A stretch of 64,000 nucleotides of DNA from Heterocephalus glaber (lineage: Eukaryota > Chordata > Mammalia > Rodentia > Bathyergidae). The stretch spans positions 15,617,894 to 15,681,893 of the forward strand of contig NW_004624734.1 of NCBI RefSeq assembly GCF_000247695.1, read 5' to 3'. A program made the position numbers and the translations under genes. Below, in pieces: positions 24,801 to 37,211 of the stretch; positions within the stretch are counted from its first letter, which is position 1; each line of letters opens with the position of its first letter. Below the pieces are notes generated by a model, which was not told the origin of the DNA, searched no databases, and worked only from the letters and a program-made list of their open reading frames with translations.

Positions 24801-27800
24801 GAACCAGGTGCCTATTTCCCAGTTAAGGGAAAATTCTGTGACACTGTGTTTTTCTCTGAGTCTGTGTATTGGCAATGCCAATAGTCAAACTTAACATTGA
24901 CTGCCTATAATACAAAACAGCTGCATTTAGGAGATCCCGTTTTTCCTCACTATCTATGGCAAGTAAATGGAGCTATTTGATTCAAATAGAATAGGATGCC
25001 AACAATTCCTTCAGTGCATGGGCATTTGAAAACAAATCAACATTGGCTGCCCTTGTTTAACCTTAGAACAAATATTACTTCCCTTCTTCTATGAGCAAGG
25101 TGATGATAGATTTCCTGTCTTGTATCCCCTGAATTGTTTTATTTTAATCCAAACCAATACAAGGTCAATAGATAACTGTTGCTAAGAGTGACCCATCTCA
25201 CAATTCAAGCTCCTAAATAGGGACTAGAGAGAAGAAAAAGATGGGAAGTTTGCGGCTAATGGAAAATTACCATTTCTCTGCATGTGGTTCTTTCATATCC
25301 AAATGCCAGAAATTTTGTCAAGGGTACATCTACATTACAAGAATCAGAGATAGGGGTGGATTTGAAAGGGCTTTGTAAAGTATTGAATAGAAAATTGAAG
25401 GAGAGAATAGTTACCATTCATTCCTCTGGAATTAAGAAATGAAGATTCTTTTAACATAACATTACAATACTTGCATTATAGAGGTATGATATTCCTCTGC
25501 CCAAAATACTGTTTCTCTCAAAAAGGTACATGCATTTTGGTATACATAAGACTATAATCAGAGATTCCAAACTATTTTCAACAGGCCTTACCTCAGTTTC
25601 CATGCACATGTGTCTTAGATGGTTTGGGGTAGGTAGTAGCTACCGAAAGATTAATGCAGATAATGTTAGTTACATACCACCTCCCCCAACATAACTATCA
25701 GGTTAAGGTGAGAGCAAGTGTCATCCACACATACAGATACTTATTAGTAAACATTATTAGAAGAGGATTATTCTCTAAAAATAATTAAGGGTTAGAAAAA
25801 TCTAATCAGAAGAGCTATTTTGAAGAGTCCGTGAAGTTTCCACAACTGGAGGGAGATAAAGCAACATTCAGTAATCAGGTTGTCATTACATCTTCAAAGA
25901 GAAAAAACAAGAACTCATGGTGTGTTTCATATAGAGGGCAGGGCCATGAATGCTTGTTAATCTTCAGGTGCACTTACAAACTAGAACATTTAAGAATAAC
26001 TGTACTGCGTAAGAAGGGAAGTGCAAAAATACATTGGTGGTGTGTTAATAATAGTGTGTGGAATGTCAGAGAAGAAAGTTCCAAAAAGGAAAACTAGAAA
26101 AATGCCTTAGTCCACATTCACTTGCAGATTTATCTACAAATTTCCATGTTGTTAGAGGCTTTGAGACCAAGCAAACTAGGCTACGAGTTATTGTTTTGAC
26201 CAACACTTTTCATGACATGGGTGTTTTAACACAGTTGTTTTTGACCAGACTCATAGTACTAGGATCTTTTGGCAGAAAACTTACATAAATTAATGAAGAC
26301 ATGCAATCTAATGTATACTATTACATATAATATATAACAATAATATAATATGTACTTCATGATATATGTCAAAATACATAATATATAACATTTTAATATA
26401 CAGAAGAAGTAACAATTTATTGTAAACATTTTACCCATTAACAAATACGCCCATATCCTGTCCTGCCTCTGGGCTTTCAGATATGTGGTTCCTAAAGGGT
26501 TCCACATTCTCAATCACTCTTTCTTTAGCTTTGGTTTTCTGAATCCTTTTTATTGCACAAATCTCTACTTAAAGGCTTCCTATTTAAGTTGACTTTCCTA
26601 ATATCCCATACTTGTTCACTCCTGTCATTGTAAGCATCTATTAATTATAGTCATGTTAACTCATCCTCAGGAAAGAGACAATGACAATATTCTTCAGTGC
26701 TTTTTTTAGTTCCATGATATGGCTACTATTCTACTTCTTTGATGTAAAAACAGCAACCCGGTGCAGTTCTAACTCTTATGTGCCTTAGGGATTGGCAACG
26801 TACCTGTCTGCATGCTAAAATCCAGCATATATCTTGAATTCTCTTCATGAAGTACACTTTTGCTAAGGAACACCATCACATGAGATATCATGGAGAATTT
26901 TCACAAATCATGCCTTTCCACTGGATCTCATTTTTACATGGATTAATTTATTATTTTAAATAAAGTGATTGATTATATAAATATCATTTAATTACATGGT
27001 ACATCTATGTTACAGGATACTTTACCAAAATAAAAGGTGGAAGTTTTGTGGAAACATTTGTGGCCTGGAGTAGACACAGAAATGATCACCCTTCAATTGC
27101 CTCTGGTACTACAATAACCAGTTCTGATCTACAAGCAGTCATGGCCTGAGAGAAAATGGTGTTGTGAAAGATTACCCAGAAATATAAAAAATATATTTTA
27201 TTATAGGTAGAACTATTTCACTTTGATAATTACTGAAGCCAGAACATGGTAAAGCACAGCCATCAACCAAATCTACTCCACTGCTTGCTATTGTAAAGTT
27301 TTATTGGGACAGAGCCTCTCATTCTTTTGCCTCTTGCCTATAGCTTCTAGGAAACTTAAATAGAAGAGTTTAATAGTAACCATAAAGATTTTACTGCAAA
27401 GATGACTGTTTTTACTGTCTCTTTATAGAAAATTGCCCAACTTCTTGTTTAAGAAATATGTGGTCTGTATGTTAAATTGCTTAGAAATTCTAGGTCAAGT
27501 GTTTTAAATATATAGTAACATATGAGGATAATTAAATTGTGCAAATAATTGGCACCATTATTCTATTTGCCTACTCCAGTAAACACTGTCTAATCCAGCA
27601 GAAGGTAATGAACGTACCATTAGCAGGCTCATTTCCTATTAAGCTTTGGCTTGAAGAGGAAAGCATATTTTGCTGATCATAAAGTGACTCATATCATAAT
27701 AATCATGAAGCAACCCAACACATAGTGACAAGTGTGAGTCACTGAATCCTCATATTCATGTCTTCAGAGTGGGTTGATGTGAAGCTGAAAAACCCCTAAT

Positions 27801-28545
27801 CCAGTGTCTGGATTCAGATGCTCTGCAGGGCTTCTTGGGATCCTTACTGATTTCTTTGATGAGCTTGGAGGTTTAAACAAAAAGTAGAAGGAAACAAGAA
27901 AACCTCTCTATTCTAAGTGCTATGGATCTTGGCCTGATATCAAGGTGCTTTCCCAAACACTCCAAGGAATATGAAGTGTGGAGAGCCAGACAATGCCTTA
28001 GTCCCTCTCGGGTTTGACCCTACTGGCCACCCGTGCTTCACACCCTTGAATGGGACTCAGAACACCTTCCAGTCACATTTTTCTTCTATATACATTGTTG
28101 AAAATGATAAACCAGGGTTTTTCCCTATGGATGTTAAAAATGTATGATTCACTGGACAACAATCATATTTTTTTCATCCTAAGTATTCAGCACATTTTCA
28201 TTTATCACACATGTGCCATATCTCTGCTTCCTCTTTGAATTCTACTCCTCTGACCTTGTGGTTCTTCTGTTGCCAGGTGAATTACCCCTGCCTCCACGAC
28301 TGTGCAAAGGCAAGCACCTATCCTTTCATTGCTTACAACTTCTGCTACCTTGCATCTCTCACGTTTATCTGGCTCTTATTTCATGACATTTAGGGTTATA
28401 CAGCACATATACACTTTATATATACCAGTTATATACCATGCTACAGATGTCGTATGATAAAAATAGGCACAGAAGGGTTAAATTAAAATATAATTAATAA
28501 AATGAAAGACATTTCTATAAAAACCCTCAAAATACTACTCATTTC
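21831..28545. other. Long intergenic stretch, nothing firmly recognised
   Basis: About 6.7 kb. Open frames (for example 22372-22605, 22737-23027 on -, 25831-26097, 26259-26513 on -) are short, unrelated to families I know and typical of chance. 26310-26400 is a very AT-rich block built from repeated 'tatataa'-like words. Some of this is surely old repeat too diverged to name. Confidence 0.35.
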
Positions 28546-28547
28546 AA

Positions 28548-28660
28548 TCACACATATCCCATCTTTCTGGTCACTTTCTGAAGTAGTTCTGGAATTCCTT
28601 TTTCATGAGTGTCTTCATTAGGTGTGCTGCTTCTGAGGGCCATCCAGCAGAAAAGCAGCC
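28548..28660 (-). mobile_element. Mariner-type transposase fragment, antisense copy
   Basis: The minus strand contains a short coding fossil ending ...KGIPELLQKVTRKMGYV, comparable with the C-terminal part of mariner transposases (…DFQNCFRKW… in the sister copy). It is the inverted counterpart of 28705-28875: 'ttccagaactacttcagaaa' read on the minus strand matches 'ttccagaattgcttcagaaa' at about 28823-28842. Confidence 0.5.
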
Positions 28661-28704
28661 TCATGAAAGAACTACCTTTACTGCATTTACTGCATCTGGT
28701 ACAC

Positions 28705-28875
28705 TGTGCCTTCTGGATCTTCCTCAAAGTCAAGATGGTCATGAAAGGTAAATGTGTTGAATTGATTCAGAATATCAAGGCAGCCATAACAGCACAACTA
28801 AAGACACTGATACAAAAAGACTTCCAGAATTGCTTCAGAAAGTGGCATGAATGATGGATGAATGTGTTTGAAGGG
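28705..28875 (+). mobile_element. Mariner-type transposase C-terminal fragment, sense copy
   Basis: Plus-strand frame ending at 28854 encodes VKMVMKGKCVELIQNIKAA and then LIQKDFQNCFRKWHE. This is the order seen near the C-terminus of mariner-family transposases (K-x-K-G-x-x-F-x-x-I-x-x-I, then a D-F-x-x-x-F-x-x-W motif). The catalytic D,D34D region is not present. Non-functional. Confidence 0.6.
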
Positions 28876-31345
28876 AGGGGGTGTTGTGAGAAGGATTAAC
28901 AGGAATCTTTTAATGCGACATATTAAAATATTAAATACTCACTGTATTTTTGTCACACTTCACTCATACATGTATATAACTTATACATATGTATATAACA
29001 TATACATATATAAATACATATATAGTTACATAGTTATATATTCCACTAATGCCATATTCTGTGATCCCAACCTTCTATCTTGATTTATTATATCTATTTT
29101 TTTCAAGGACTTTGTCATTCATTAGAGTGTATTTTATTCTTTTGGCAGATCTGATTTTTGTTTGGCTTAGAGGTGACTATCTCTGTGCAATCTTTTTCAA
29201 TAGTGCATGCAGAAACCGCCAATTAGTACTAATTCTCTGCTTGACTAATTTTTTTCATTACCCTAGCTCTAGCTTGACCTCATTTCCAAAGCTCCTTATA
29301 GTTAAACAATGATTATGGAATCAGCAAACCAAATTGAAGCAATCCTTTATTTGTACCCAGAATCTGGAAAAATTGTTAGTTTCTATGTTGAGTTGTTTCA
29401 TGTTTATTTGTTTGTTTTTTCTTGCTTTGTTTCTTTTAAAATGAAATATCCTGGCTAGATACACTATAACTAACATGGATCAATATAAAATAATGATCTA
29501 TGGCCAAGCTAAGAATAAATGCAAAATAAAAAGATTACATGATTCAATTTATTTAAATCTGTCAGAAAAATACTTCATTAAGGTATAAGTGATACAAACA
29601 CTTTCGAAAATTTTTACTATTTTCTAGAAAACTTTTAGAAGTGGCTAAACAAAGGTTTACATATATGAGCATGCATTCTTTAAATAATTCATATTTATCT
29701 GTATCAGTGAATGTATAGGGCTCTGAAGATAGAACTATGAGTCAGATACTGTCTTTATCATTAAATTTCTCAGTCATGTGCTAAAAGACAAAAGTTACCT
29801 TCCAATAGCAGTGCAATATTGTAAAAATGAAAGCTGATATTGATGGAAACAATCTAGAATTTCATTCTAGAAAACATAAACTATTAAATTTAGTGTTTCT
29901 TTGGTGAATTTTAAATGAACAAATCTGTAATTAATTAATGAAATGATAACAATGTAATTATTAATGAAATAAATTTAAGAAATATGGCTAAGAAATTCAT
30001 GAGCACTCCTTGGGAGAAAAAAGAAAAGAAAAATATGAACGATGAGTCAAATTAGAGAACTATATTAAATAATCCATCTGGGTTTTTGTTGGTTGCAAAA
30101 ACACAAAATAATTACCACCAAAATATGAAAAGGTCAGAACATGTTATAATAAATGAAGTGAGCCTATGTCTGTTACCAACATCTCTCACTTTAATTGGCA
30201 TTTGTTTTTAAAGAAATACTGTGACATTTACACTTCAATTATGTATGGTAAGAAAACTAACCAAGTTTCAAAACAGAGAACTGAGGAATGAAAACTCTGC
30301 ATTTGAAATGGAAACAAAAATAAAAAGAAGTTTATATCTAAGATCAAAAGTGGGTTTTGCCCACGTACTCAAAAGCATCATAGTGACCATTGCCTTGGAC
30401 CTCTGAGTATTTCAAGCTGCATTACTCGAATGATTTTTTATTAACTGAGCTACTAATTCTTAATTGAGAGATTCAGTTTATGCCAATATGGATCAGGTAG
30501 AGCTGACTTGTTTGTATTTGCCATTAAATTGATTTCTCTAAGGCAGGACTCATGTTGTTCATTTGTAATACAAATCTTTGATGGTTTTGCACTGCCTGTT
30601 GAATAGACCTGACTATTTAGCATTAACCTTTAACTTTTCCTAAATGCTAGGCCTAAATTACCAGATACATTTCCCATTTTTCTCTTGAAATAATTTAAAT
30701 GTTTTTAAACTATTAACTTCATGCCTGTTAGACAGAAAGTTGTTTCCTCTTCTTGAGCTGCAATGCACTTTGTATCCAATGCAATGAAAATGACTTGAAA
30801 ATAAATAGAGGAACCAATCAAAGGATTTCACTCACTTTATACTTCATTAAATGTATGAGGAATACTGCATGGGTTTTCCAGTTATTTGCCAAAAATGTGC
30901 ATCTTGGAAGATCTAAATAGACCTAAACATTACTTTTGATGATAGGTTCATATGCAGAGCATTAGCTCTCATTATATGCCCTATGTCCCAGAAGGGCAGG
31001 AATAATGGGTATTTTGCTTTTTGTATTGCTGTGATTAGGGGTAAACTTCCATTCAAGGCTCTCATGTCCTTTAAGACAGTGCAGGATGATGTTTTTCCTT
31101 ATTTTTAATGGAATCACAGAAACTAAGGAGGAGTGCAGAAACAATTCATAGGGCAATGTTTGTGGGGCACATAATCTCCTTGGTTATAGTCTCAGTCATT
31201 TGCCTGGAAGTGGCATTCAAGTAACTTTTTACTAATGAAAAACCTCATAAGGTATTAATTTCATCTACTTTCACTGAAAATAATAAGAACTTATAAGGCG
31301 CTACTTCGTAGAATGAAGGTTGAAAAGTGGAAAGTGTAGGTAGCA
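28876..31345. other. Intergenic; AT palindromic patch
   Basis: 28978-29040 is an alternating A/T-rich block with several self-complementary words (tatacatatgtata, atatataaatacatatata) that could extrude as a cruciform. Otherwise nothing recognised. Confidence 0.45.
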
Positions 31346-31349
31346 GAAT

Positions 31350-31690
31350 TTTTCTTACATATCAGTGCCTTAATTTAGGCTGCTACAGGAGAATCCCATA
31401 TATGCTGTGGCTTATAAACAACAGATATTTATTTCTTTTGGTTCTAGAAGCTGGAAAGATCAAGCTGCTGGTAAATGTACAGTCTGATCATGACTCTCTT
31501 CTGGTTCTTACATGGCCAACTTATTTTGTCAGGATGTTACAAAGAGAAAAGTTGGGCATTACCAGGAGTCTTTTTAATAAAACCATTAATCCCATTGTTG
31601 AGGTTCTGTCCTTATGAAATAATAATCTCATAAGGTCCAACCTTCATAACTTTAAAGGAAAGATTTTGGCATATAAATTTAGAGACACAT
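31350..31690 (-). mobile_element. MaLR-type LTR, antisense
   Basis: Left end 'gccttaatttaggctgctac', then 'ggcttataaacaacagatatttatttctt', 'ggttctagaagctggaaag', and right half 'ataatctcataaggtccaacctt' and 'agagacacatca' follow the antisense order of MST/MLT LTRs. The open frame 31327-31617 is a by-product of this repeat. Confidence 0.6.
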
Positions 31691-32620
31691 CACCATTCCG
31701 TATGTAGCATCAATATGTCAATTGATTTACATTTGCTATGAATTTTTTGATTCAGTGCTGTTCTTTAAATAACATATTCTATCAAAACTACCTAATAAAG
31801 ACAGGCAAATATGTCTATGAGAACCTCACATAAGAGTCCAAGGGCAAGAGACATTAAAGTATACTCTTAATTATTGAATATAGTTTGTGATTTTTCCTTC
31901 ATTTTAGCATATATTCCTTGCAGTAGGAATTATTTATTACATTAAGTAATTATAGTTTCACATGTTTTAAAACAAAACAGATCCCAAACTAAATCTAATT
32001 GAAAAACCTTGCATTATAAAAATAAGAAAAAGAAGGCCAAAAGGAATGAAAGGGTGAAGCTCTACCTAAAGTTCTTGATTCTACATGTGGATGAAGAATC
32101 ACAAAAGGCATCTGGGCTTCACATGCAGATATGTTTGCTAAAAAACAACAGCAATATAAAGAATATAGTTATCCCGGAGAAAAAGGAAGAGAGCACAAAG
32201 GAAGCATGTACATCTGAAACTATTTTATATTATCGTATATTTATCTTAAAAATACTTGCATTACACAGGAAAAGTAAATTTTAAAAAGAAAAGAACTTCA
32301 ATAGAAAGTGTTAATATATTGATCCATAAGTCAAAAAATTACAAAAAGCGGCACATGGCCCACTTCAGTTTTATTTCTACCTTCACAAAATGAATAGTCT
32401 CTCTTTTACACAAACTACTCAAGAAAACAATGAATAAAGGAGCATTCTGTATTTTATTTTATGCAACTATTATGATTTTGGCGACATACTTAAAAGCAAA
32501 TTGAAAAAGTTGTGTAAAAATTCATTAATGAATGCAGATGTCATTTCTTAAAAATATTAAAATGCTGCATCAAAATTAGTATATAAGATTACACTGAGTC
32601 TATTCTAGAATTCTAGAATG
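31691..32620. other. Intergenic, nothing recognised
   Basis: Contains a Lys-rich 91-codon frame at 32009-32284 with no identifiable domain; probably chance in an A-rich strand. Confidence 0.4.
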
Positions 32621-32624
32621 CTTT

Positions 32625-32965
32625 TACAATGGTATTATGGACTGAACTGTATCCCCCCAAAGTTCATATGTCGAGACCCTAATCCTCCAATGTAGCTATT
32701 TCAAGATACAGACTTTAAAGAGGATAATGAGGATAAATGGGGTCATAAGAGCAGGGGCATTATCTGATTATCCCGGAGCCCATACAGAAAGCACAGGACA
32801 CATAATGTTTCTCCCTTCATGTGTACATAGAGAAAAAGATAGGAGGACACCCTAAGAACATGGGGCTCTGCCATCCAGGAGAAGCCTGGGAAGAAACCGA
32901 CCTAAGCTAAATAGAAGCCAAAACAAAACTACGGTAGCTATCTTGTATATGACAAAGGAGAATTC
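32625..32965 (+). mobile_element. MaLR/ERV LTR fragment, sense
   Basis: Starts 'ttatggactgaactgtatcc' and 'ccccaaagttcatatgtcgagaccctaatcc', then 'ggataaatggggtcataagagcagg' and 'ccatccaggagaagcctggg'. This is the well-known beginning of a mammalian LTR of the MLT/MST type. The 3' end with the poly(A) region is missing or too diverged. Confidence 0.6.
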
Positions 32966-32989
32966 AAAGCCAAAAAAAAAATTGAGTAT

Positions 32990-33360
32990 GAAAAATTATT
33001 GTTATATCATATTAGATAAAATTTCAAGAAATTGGAAATCTAACATCTACTGATGCAACTGAAGGATGTAGTTGAGAAAATCACCAATTATAGTTTGATA
33101 TTTGAACAACTCCTTGCAAAACTTGACAAACAGAAAAAGAGAAGCACTAAGGATCTCACCAAATTATTGAAAACATTTAAACCATTATATATGTAGAGAG
33201 AACTACACCTAAGAGATAAAAAAAGCTAGTTTGTTTTCAGGCACAATATACCATTCATAAAAATAGATGATGTGTTAGGCAAAGTTGAAGGCACAATAAC
33301 TACCAGAATAATGATATCAAACAAACTGTATTCTGAGGTTAAATTATAATTAATTTAGCA
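32990..33360 (+). mobile_element. L1 ORF2 fragment, sense
   Basis: 'taccattcataaaaatagatgatgtgttaggcaaagttgaaggcacaa' and 'atgatatcaaacaaactgtattctgagg' match the order of the L1 ORF2 segment that follows the endonuclease (…TKIDYMLGHK…, ISSIFSDH). Old, with stops. Confidence 0.5.
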
Positions 33361-33384
33361 AACAAAACCCATGTTGTGTGTGTA

Positions 33385-33732
33385 GACATTCCTCATTTAA
33401 CAACTTACCTGTTTAAAGACTCTTGGGACTTAACACTTGCCACAGGGACTTACAACCCTCATTTGGAGTTACGACTGCAGGAACATGAGTGGCATTGCAG
33501 CTTCATGGTGGCTTCTTCTACAATATAGTAATTTTCTATTCTGTTATACATTACAGTACTGCATGTAAGAGTTATGCAAATAAAATCAAAGTCATCAAGT
33601 TGGAGTTTCCTTTGACCATTCCTTTGTTCTGAATATTGTAAGGTACATACTCCATTCAATTCCTCTTTACTGACCAATTCATTTAGTGACCTAGTTGCAG
33701 GAATGCAACTTGGTCATTAAATGAGGAATGTT
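33385..33732 (+). mobile_element. Tigger/pogo-like MITE with TA target site
   Basis: The ends are inverted repeats: 'acattcctcatttaacaact' at the left, and 'acattcctcatttaatgacc' when the right end is read on the minus strand. TA dinucleotides flank the element (33383-33384 and 33733-33734), as required for Tc1/mariner-superfamily insertion. About 348 bp, without transposase. The minus-strand 72-codon frame 33459-33677 is not transposase-like. The superfamily is supported by ends plus TA; the exact family is not. Confidence 0.7.
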
Positions 33733-33734
33733 TA

Positions 33735-34125
33735 TATGGTACTAAGTTATTGTTTAGCTTAAAAGAAATTCATAAAGTAAATGATGAAATACGATGTATC
33801 AGTGTATAGCTTCACTGCAAGTTAGAAAACTAGCACATAAGGTAGTGGATAGATGAAAATATATAGTTTTAATGCACTTATAAACTAAAATTAAAGATTT
33901 ATCCGGTTTTTGCTTGAAGATTACAGTTTTCTCAATTTTTGCATGAAATTCATATATGCTATCTAGAAAAATTCAAGGAACAAGGATTTGAAGAGAAACA
34001 AATTTCATTATGTTCTGTTAATATGGGCATTTCAAAACTGGGACACTAAGTATAACAAGATTCAAATGAACTACCATAGAAAATTCCAAAGAATCAACCA
34101 AAGACATTTATTGTGATCCCTGTTG
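33735..34125. other. Intergenic, nothing recognised
   Basis: AT-rich, no supported feature. Confidence 0.4.
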
Positions 34126-34129
34126 TTGA

Positions 34130-34600
34130 ATTTTATAAAGTGGTGAGGAACTGGAGGCAACTTGAAAGCCTATCATTGAGAGTGGACTAATAGAAGATGG
34201 ATGGATATTATCACTGTGGACATTTTGTAGCAAATAAATGTAGTTGAGAAATTGAACACATAGAAATATGAGCTATAAGAGTGGTCTTTAAAAGCTAGTT
34301 CTTAGGGAGAAAGAACAGATAAGGCAATACAATCTATAATATAATAACATTCCTCTAAATTAAAAACATCCACACATCCATAAACTATTAAAAATGAATG
34401 TTGCAGAAAAATATCTACAACCTTAGAAACCTAATTTAATTTTATTAAAGTGGTTGCCAATAGGGGTTTAGGTCAGAGAAATAAGAATGAGCTACTTGGA
34501 TGAAAGGAAATATACACATATGTATATAAATATATATGTCCTGTAGGGGATAAAAAATATTACAGTATACTGAACCAAAGTTCATGTTTAACAAAAGCTC
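34130..34600 (+). mobile_element. L1 3'-end fragment, sense
   Basis: 'ggtgaggaactggaggcaacttgaaagcc' (compare the L1 'aaactggaaacaacctaaatgtcc'), 'gatggatggatattatcac', 'tgcagaaaaatatctac', 'gtggttgccaataggggt' are in the order of an old L1M/L1ME 3' region. Confidence 0.55.
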
Positions 34601-34614
34601 TGATTATACAATTT

Positions 34615-34700
34615 AAAAAAGATGAAAGGAAACAAGGAAAGAAGGAAGGAAAGAAGACAGGAAGAAGGAAAAGAGGGAAGGAGGAGGGGGGAAGAAAACA
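34615..34700 (+). repeat. Long polypurine tract (GGAA-rich)
   Basis: About 80 bases almost purely A and G (ggaaagaaggaaggaaagaa and similar), with only isolated C and T. Such tracts can form triplex H-DNA. The complementary frame 34560-34868 (Phe/Ser/Pro-rich) is an artefact of it. Confidence 0.85.
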
Positions 34701-35039
34701 AAGCAAGCTTAATGCTGTATGGTAGCAATAAGTAATTGAAGAATGTAAAATAAATGTCCCATTGACGTGAATGACAAAACTGGGAGTAAATATAAGGGTG
34801 TACAAAACATAAACATGATTTTTACTAATTGTCTTAATATACTGCTTTGATTGCATAATATACTGCATTGATTGTAAGATAAATACATATATAGATAAGA
34901 ATTTTTTAAAAATAAAAAGTACATGGAGAGCAAAATGCAGGATTAAATAATAAACACTGAATAATAATTATTTTAATTAAGTTTTTTTACAAAGTGCATG
35001 TAGAATGTGATACTTGACTGCATTGAGTAATGCGTAGAA

Positions 35040-35560
35040 ATTGGTAAAGCACCCGTCTGAGTGTGTCTGTGAGTGTGCCTTCAAAGAGGATTAGCATGTG
35101 ATTCACTCAATGTAGGCAAAGGATCAGCCCTAAATGTAGGCAGCTCAGTCCAAAGGGATGGGGTTAGATGGAACACAGAGCAGAAAGAAGCCTGTATACA
35201 TGCACTTGACTCTTCCCGACTTGGGGTATTTTTGCTGCTGCCTTCACATCAGACTCCAGATTCCTCAGACTTTACATATCCCCAAAACAACTTTCCTGGA
35301 ATTTCCAGGCTTTCAGTTTCCAACCTTGGCCACACCATTGGTCCTTCTTGTTCTGAGGCTTCTAGATGTTTCAGCTGAATAGCTACTGTTTTCCTTAGTT
35401 CTCCATCTTGCAAAGAACCATTGTGGTACTGCCCAGTCTGTGATTGTGTAAGCCAACTTAATAAGTCTCTTACGTATGCATTGTAATAGCTCAGTTCCAC
35501 TGGAGATTCCTGCCTAACATATAGATTCACATACAGTTAGAATGGTAACATCCTGTGTAT
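35040..35560 (+). mobile_element. ERV LTR-like repeat, sense
   Basis: Motif order 'gtgtgtctgtgagtgtgcct', 'gaggattagcatgtgattca', 'ggcttctagatgtttcagct', 'cccagtctgtgattgtgtaagccaac', 'agttccactggagattcctgcct' matches a common mammalian LTR ending in a 'gagaaccctgactaata' motif. I cannot name the family. The opposing open frames here (35073-35378, 35249-35530) are chance products. Confidence 0.5.
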
Positions 35561-35799
35561 TACTTATTGAGTAACCCGATGGTGCATCTTATAAAACTAT
35601 AGTGAGACATCACATCCAAGATTCTGATGATATGGTAAACATTACAAATACGCAAACACACTGATAGTTCCATCATCATGATGACAATAGTTGTTGAGCC
35701 TTTAAAGCTGTATCTGTTCTCCATTCATTTCCAGAATGTAATTCATTATTTAACATTTTGGAATTGGCTTTTTTACTTAATATATATTTCTAGCAATCC

Positions 35800-36725
35800 A
35801 TTTAAGATGTTTCATCTTTTAATAGTTCATTAAAACTGATTGATAATCAAATTTTAATTTTGATTAAGTAAAATTTTAAAAATACTTTTTCTGCTTTGGT
35901 GTCAGTTTTAAGAATGGTAGCTAATACAATTTTTCCATATTTAAAAAAAATTTTATAGTTACATATTTTACATTTAAGCTTGTGATCCTTTTAAGATAAT
36001 TTATTTCCTTTGCATCATTGACAAAAAAGTTCTGAATATTTTGGGATCTTTTTCTGGTTTTTAAATTTTCTGTTCCACAATTCTGTTTCTTCGTGTCTGC
36101 CAGTACTGCAATGTCTTGATTATCCTATTAGGAGAGAGATTCTTCTCATTTTGTTATATTTCAAGATTGTTTTGGTATTTGACAGTCTGGAGATTTCTAT
36201 GCAAATTCAATGTAAAGTTATCTACGTCTCCAAAACTTTGCTGAAAATTTTATAGAAATTTCACTAAACCTATAACCAAAAATGAGAACAGTTATATTTA
36301 CTATGGCAGGTTTTCCAACCCCTTAACTTAGAATGTCATTTCATAAGTTTACGTCTTCTTTGCTTTATTTCATCTGGATCTTACAATTTTAAACATATGA
36401 ATTCCTGCATTTATGTTGTGAAATCCACCCTCATGTGTTTTAATTTCTTTCAAGTGATTATATATAGTACTGTATTTTATATTTCAGCTCCTACCTCTTT
36501 GTATATAGAAATGCAATTGATTTTTATCTTGTGACCTTGCTGAATTCAAGATTTCTTTTTTTGTACATTACTTGAAATGTTCTGTCTAAGTAATCTTGTC
36601 ACCTGCAAACACAGTTTTATTTACTCCTTTCAAATATGTACATTTTTTTCCTTTCTCAACTATTTCAAGTGTCTGGAACCTCCTGTATTGTATTGAATAA
36701 CAGCATGAAGAGCAGACATCCTGGC
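35800..36725 (-). mobile_element. L1 ORF2 (3' half), antisense, left part
   Basis: Antisense ORF2 hallmarks: 'gatttctatgcaaattcaat', 'atcttgtgaccttgctgaat', 'tgtattgtattgaataacag' followed by 'gagcagacatcctggc' (compare the antisense L1 'tgttgaataggagtggtgagagagggcatcctt'). Sequence of this L1 resumes at about 37212 after an LTR insertion. Many stops; dead. Confidence 0.7.
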
Positions 36726-37211
36726 TGTGGTCATCAGAATAATGCCTCTTAATACCTGGAGTTGTCAAAGTCTGTCTCCTGAGCATCTATAAATATATTA
36801 TGTGGCTAAAAAGGAATTTTTACATGAAGATCTTGAGATGTGGAGAATCACTAGTTTATTTTGCACACTCACGCTAATCACCTATGTTTTTAAAACAGGG
36901 AGGTGGAGATTTGAGTATAAAAATAAATGTTGAGGTGATCCAGTGTGAGACGGACAACCAACCCTAGCTGTCTGTGCAGATGCAGTGGAGGGTGTAAGCC
37001 AAGATACTGAAGTGGCTGGAGAAGTTCATAGGCCAGGAACAGATACTCCTCTGGAGCTTCAAGAAGTATCCCCAAATCCCAATCCCTTGAAGTTAGCCCT
37101 ATGAAGCTGATTTCATACTTTGGAATTTCAGGAGAGTAACAAATTAAGTGTATTGTTTTAAGCCAGTAAGTTTGAGGTAATGTACTGTAGCATCAATAAG
37201 AAACTAATGTA
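36726..37211 (+). mobile_element. Full-length MLT1-type MaLR LTR nested in L1
   Basis: Begins 'tgtggtcatcagaataatgc' and ends 'tgtattgttttaagccagtaagtttgaggtaatgtactgtagcatcaataagaaactaatgt', cut here into its parts: a TGTGG start, 'gatcttgagatgtggagaat' in the first third, and the 'ttgttttaagcca' end block that defines MLT1. Solitary LTR inserted in the antisense L1, opposite to it. Confidence 0.8.

Noticed and set aside
28978..29040. AT-rich palindromic block as an origin or regulatory hairpin
   Set aside because: Many similar TA-rich patches occur across the window; composition alone explains it.
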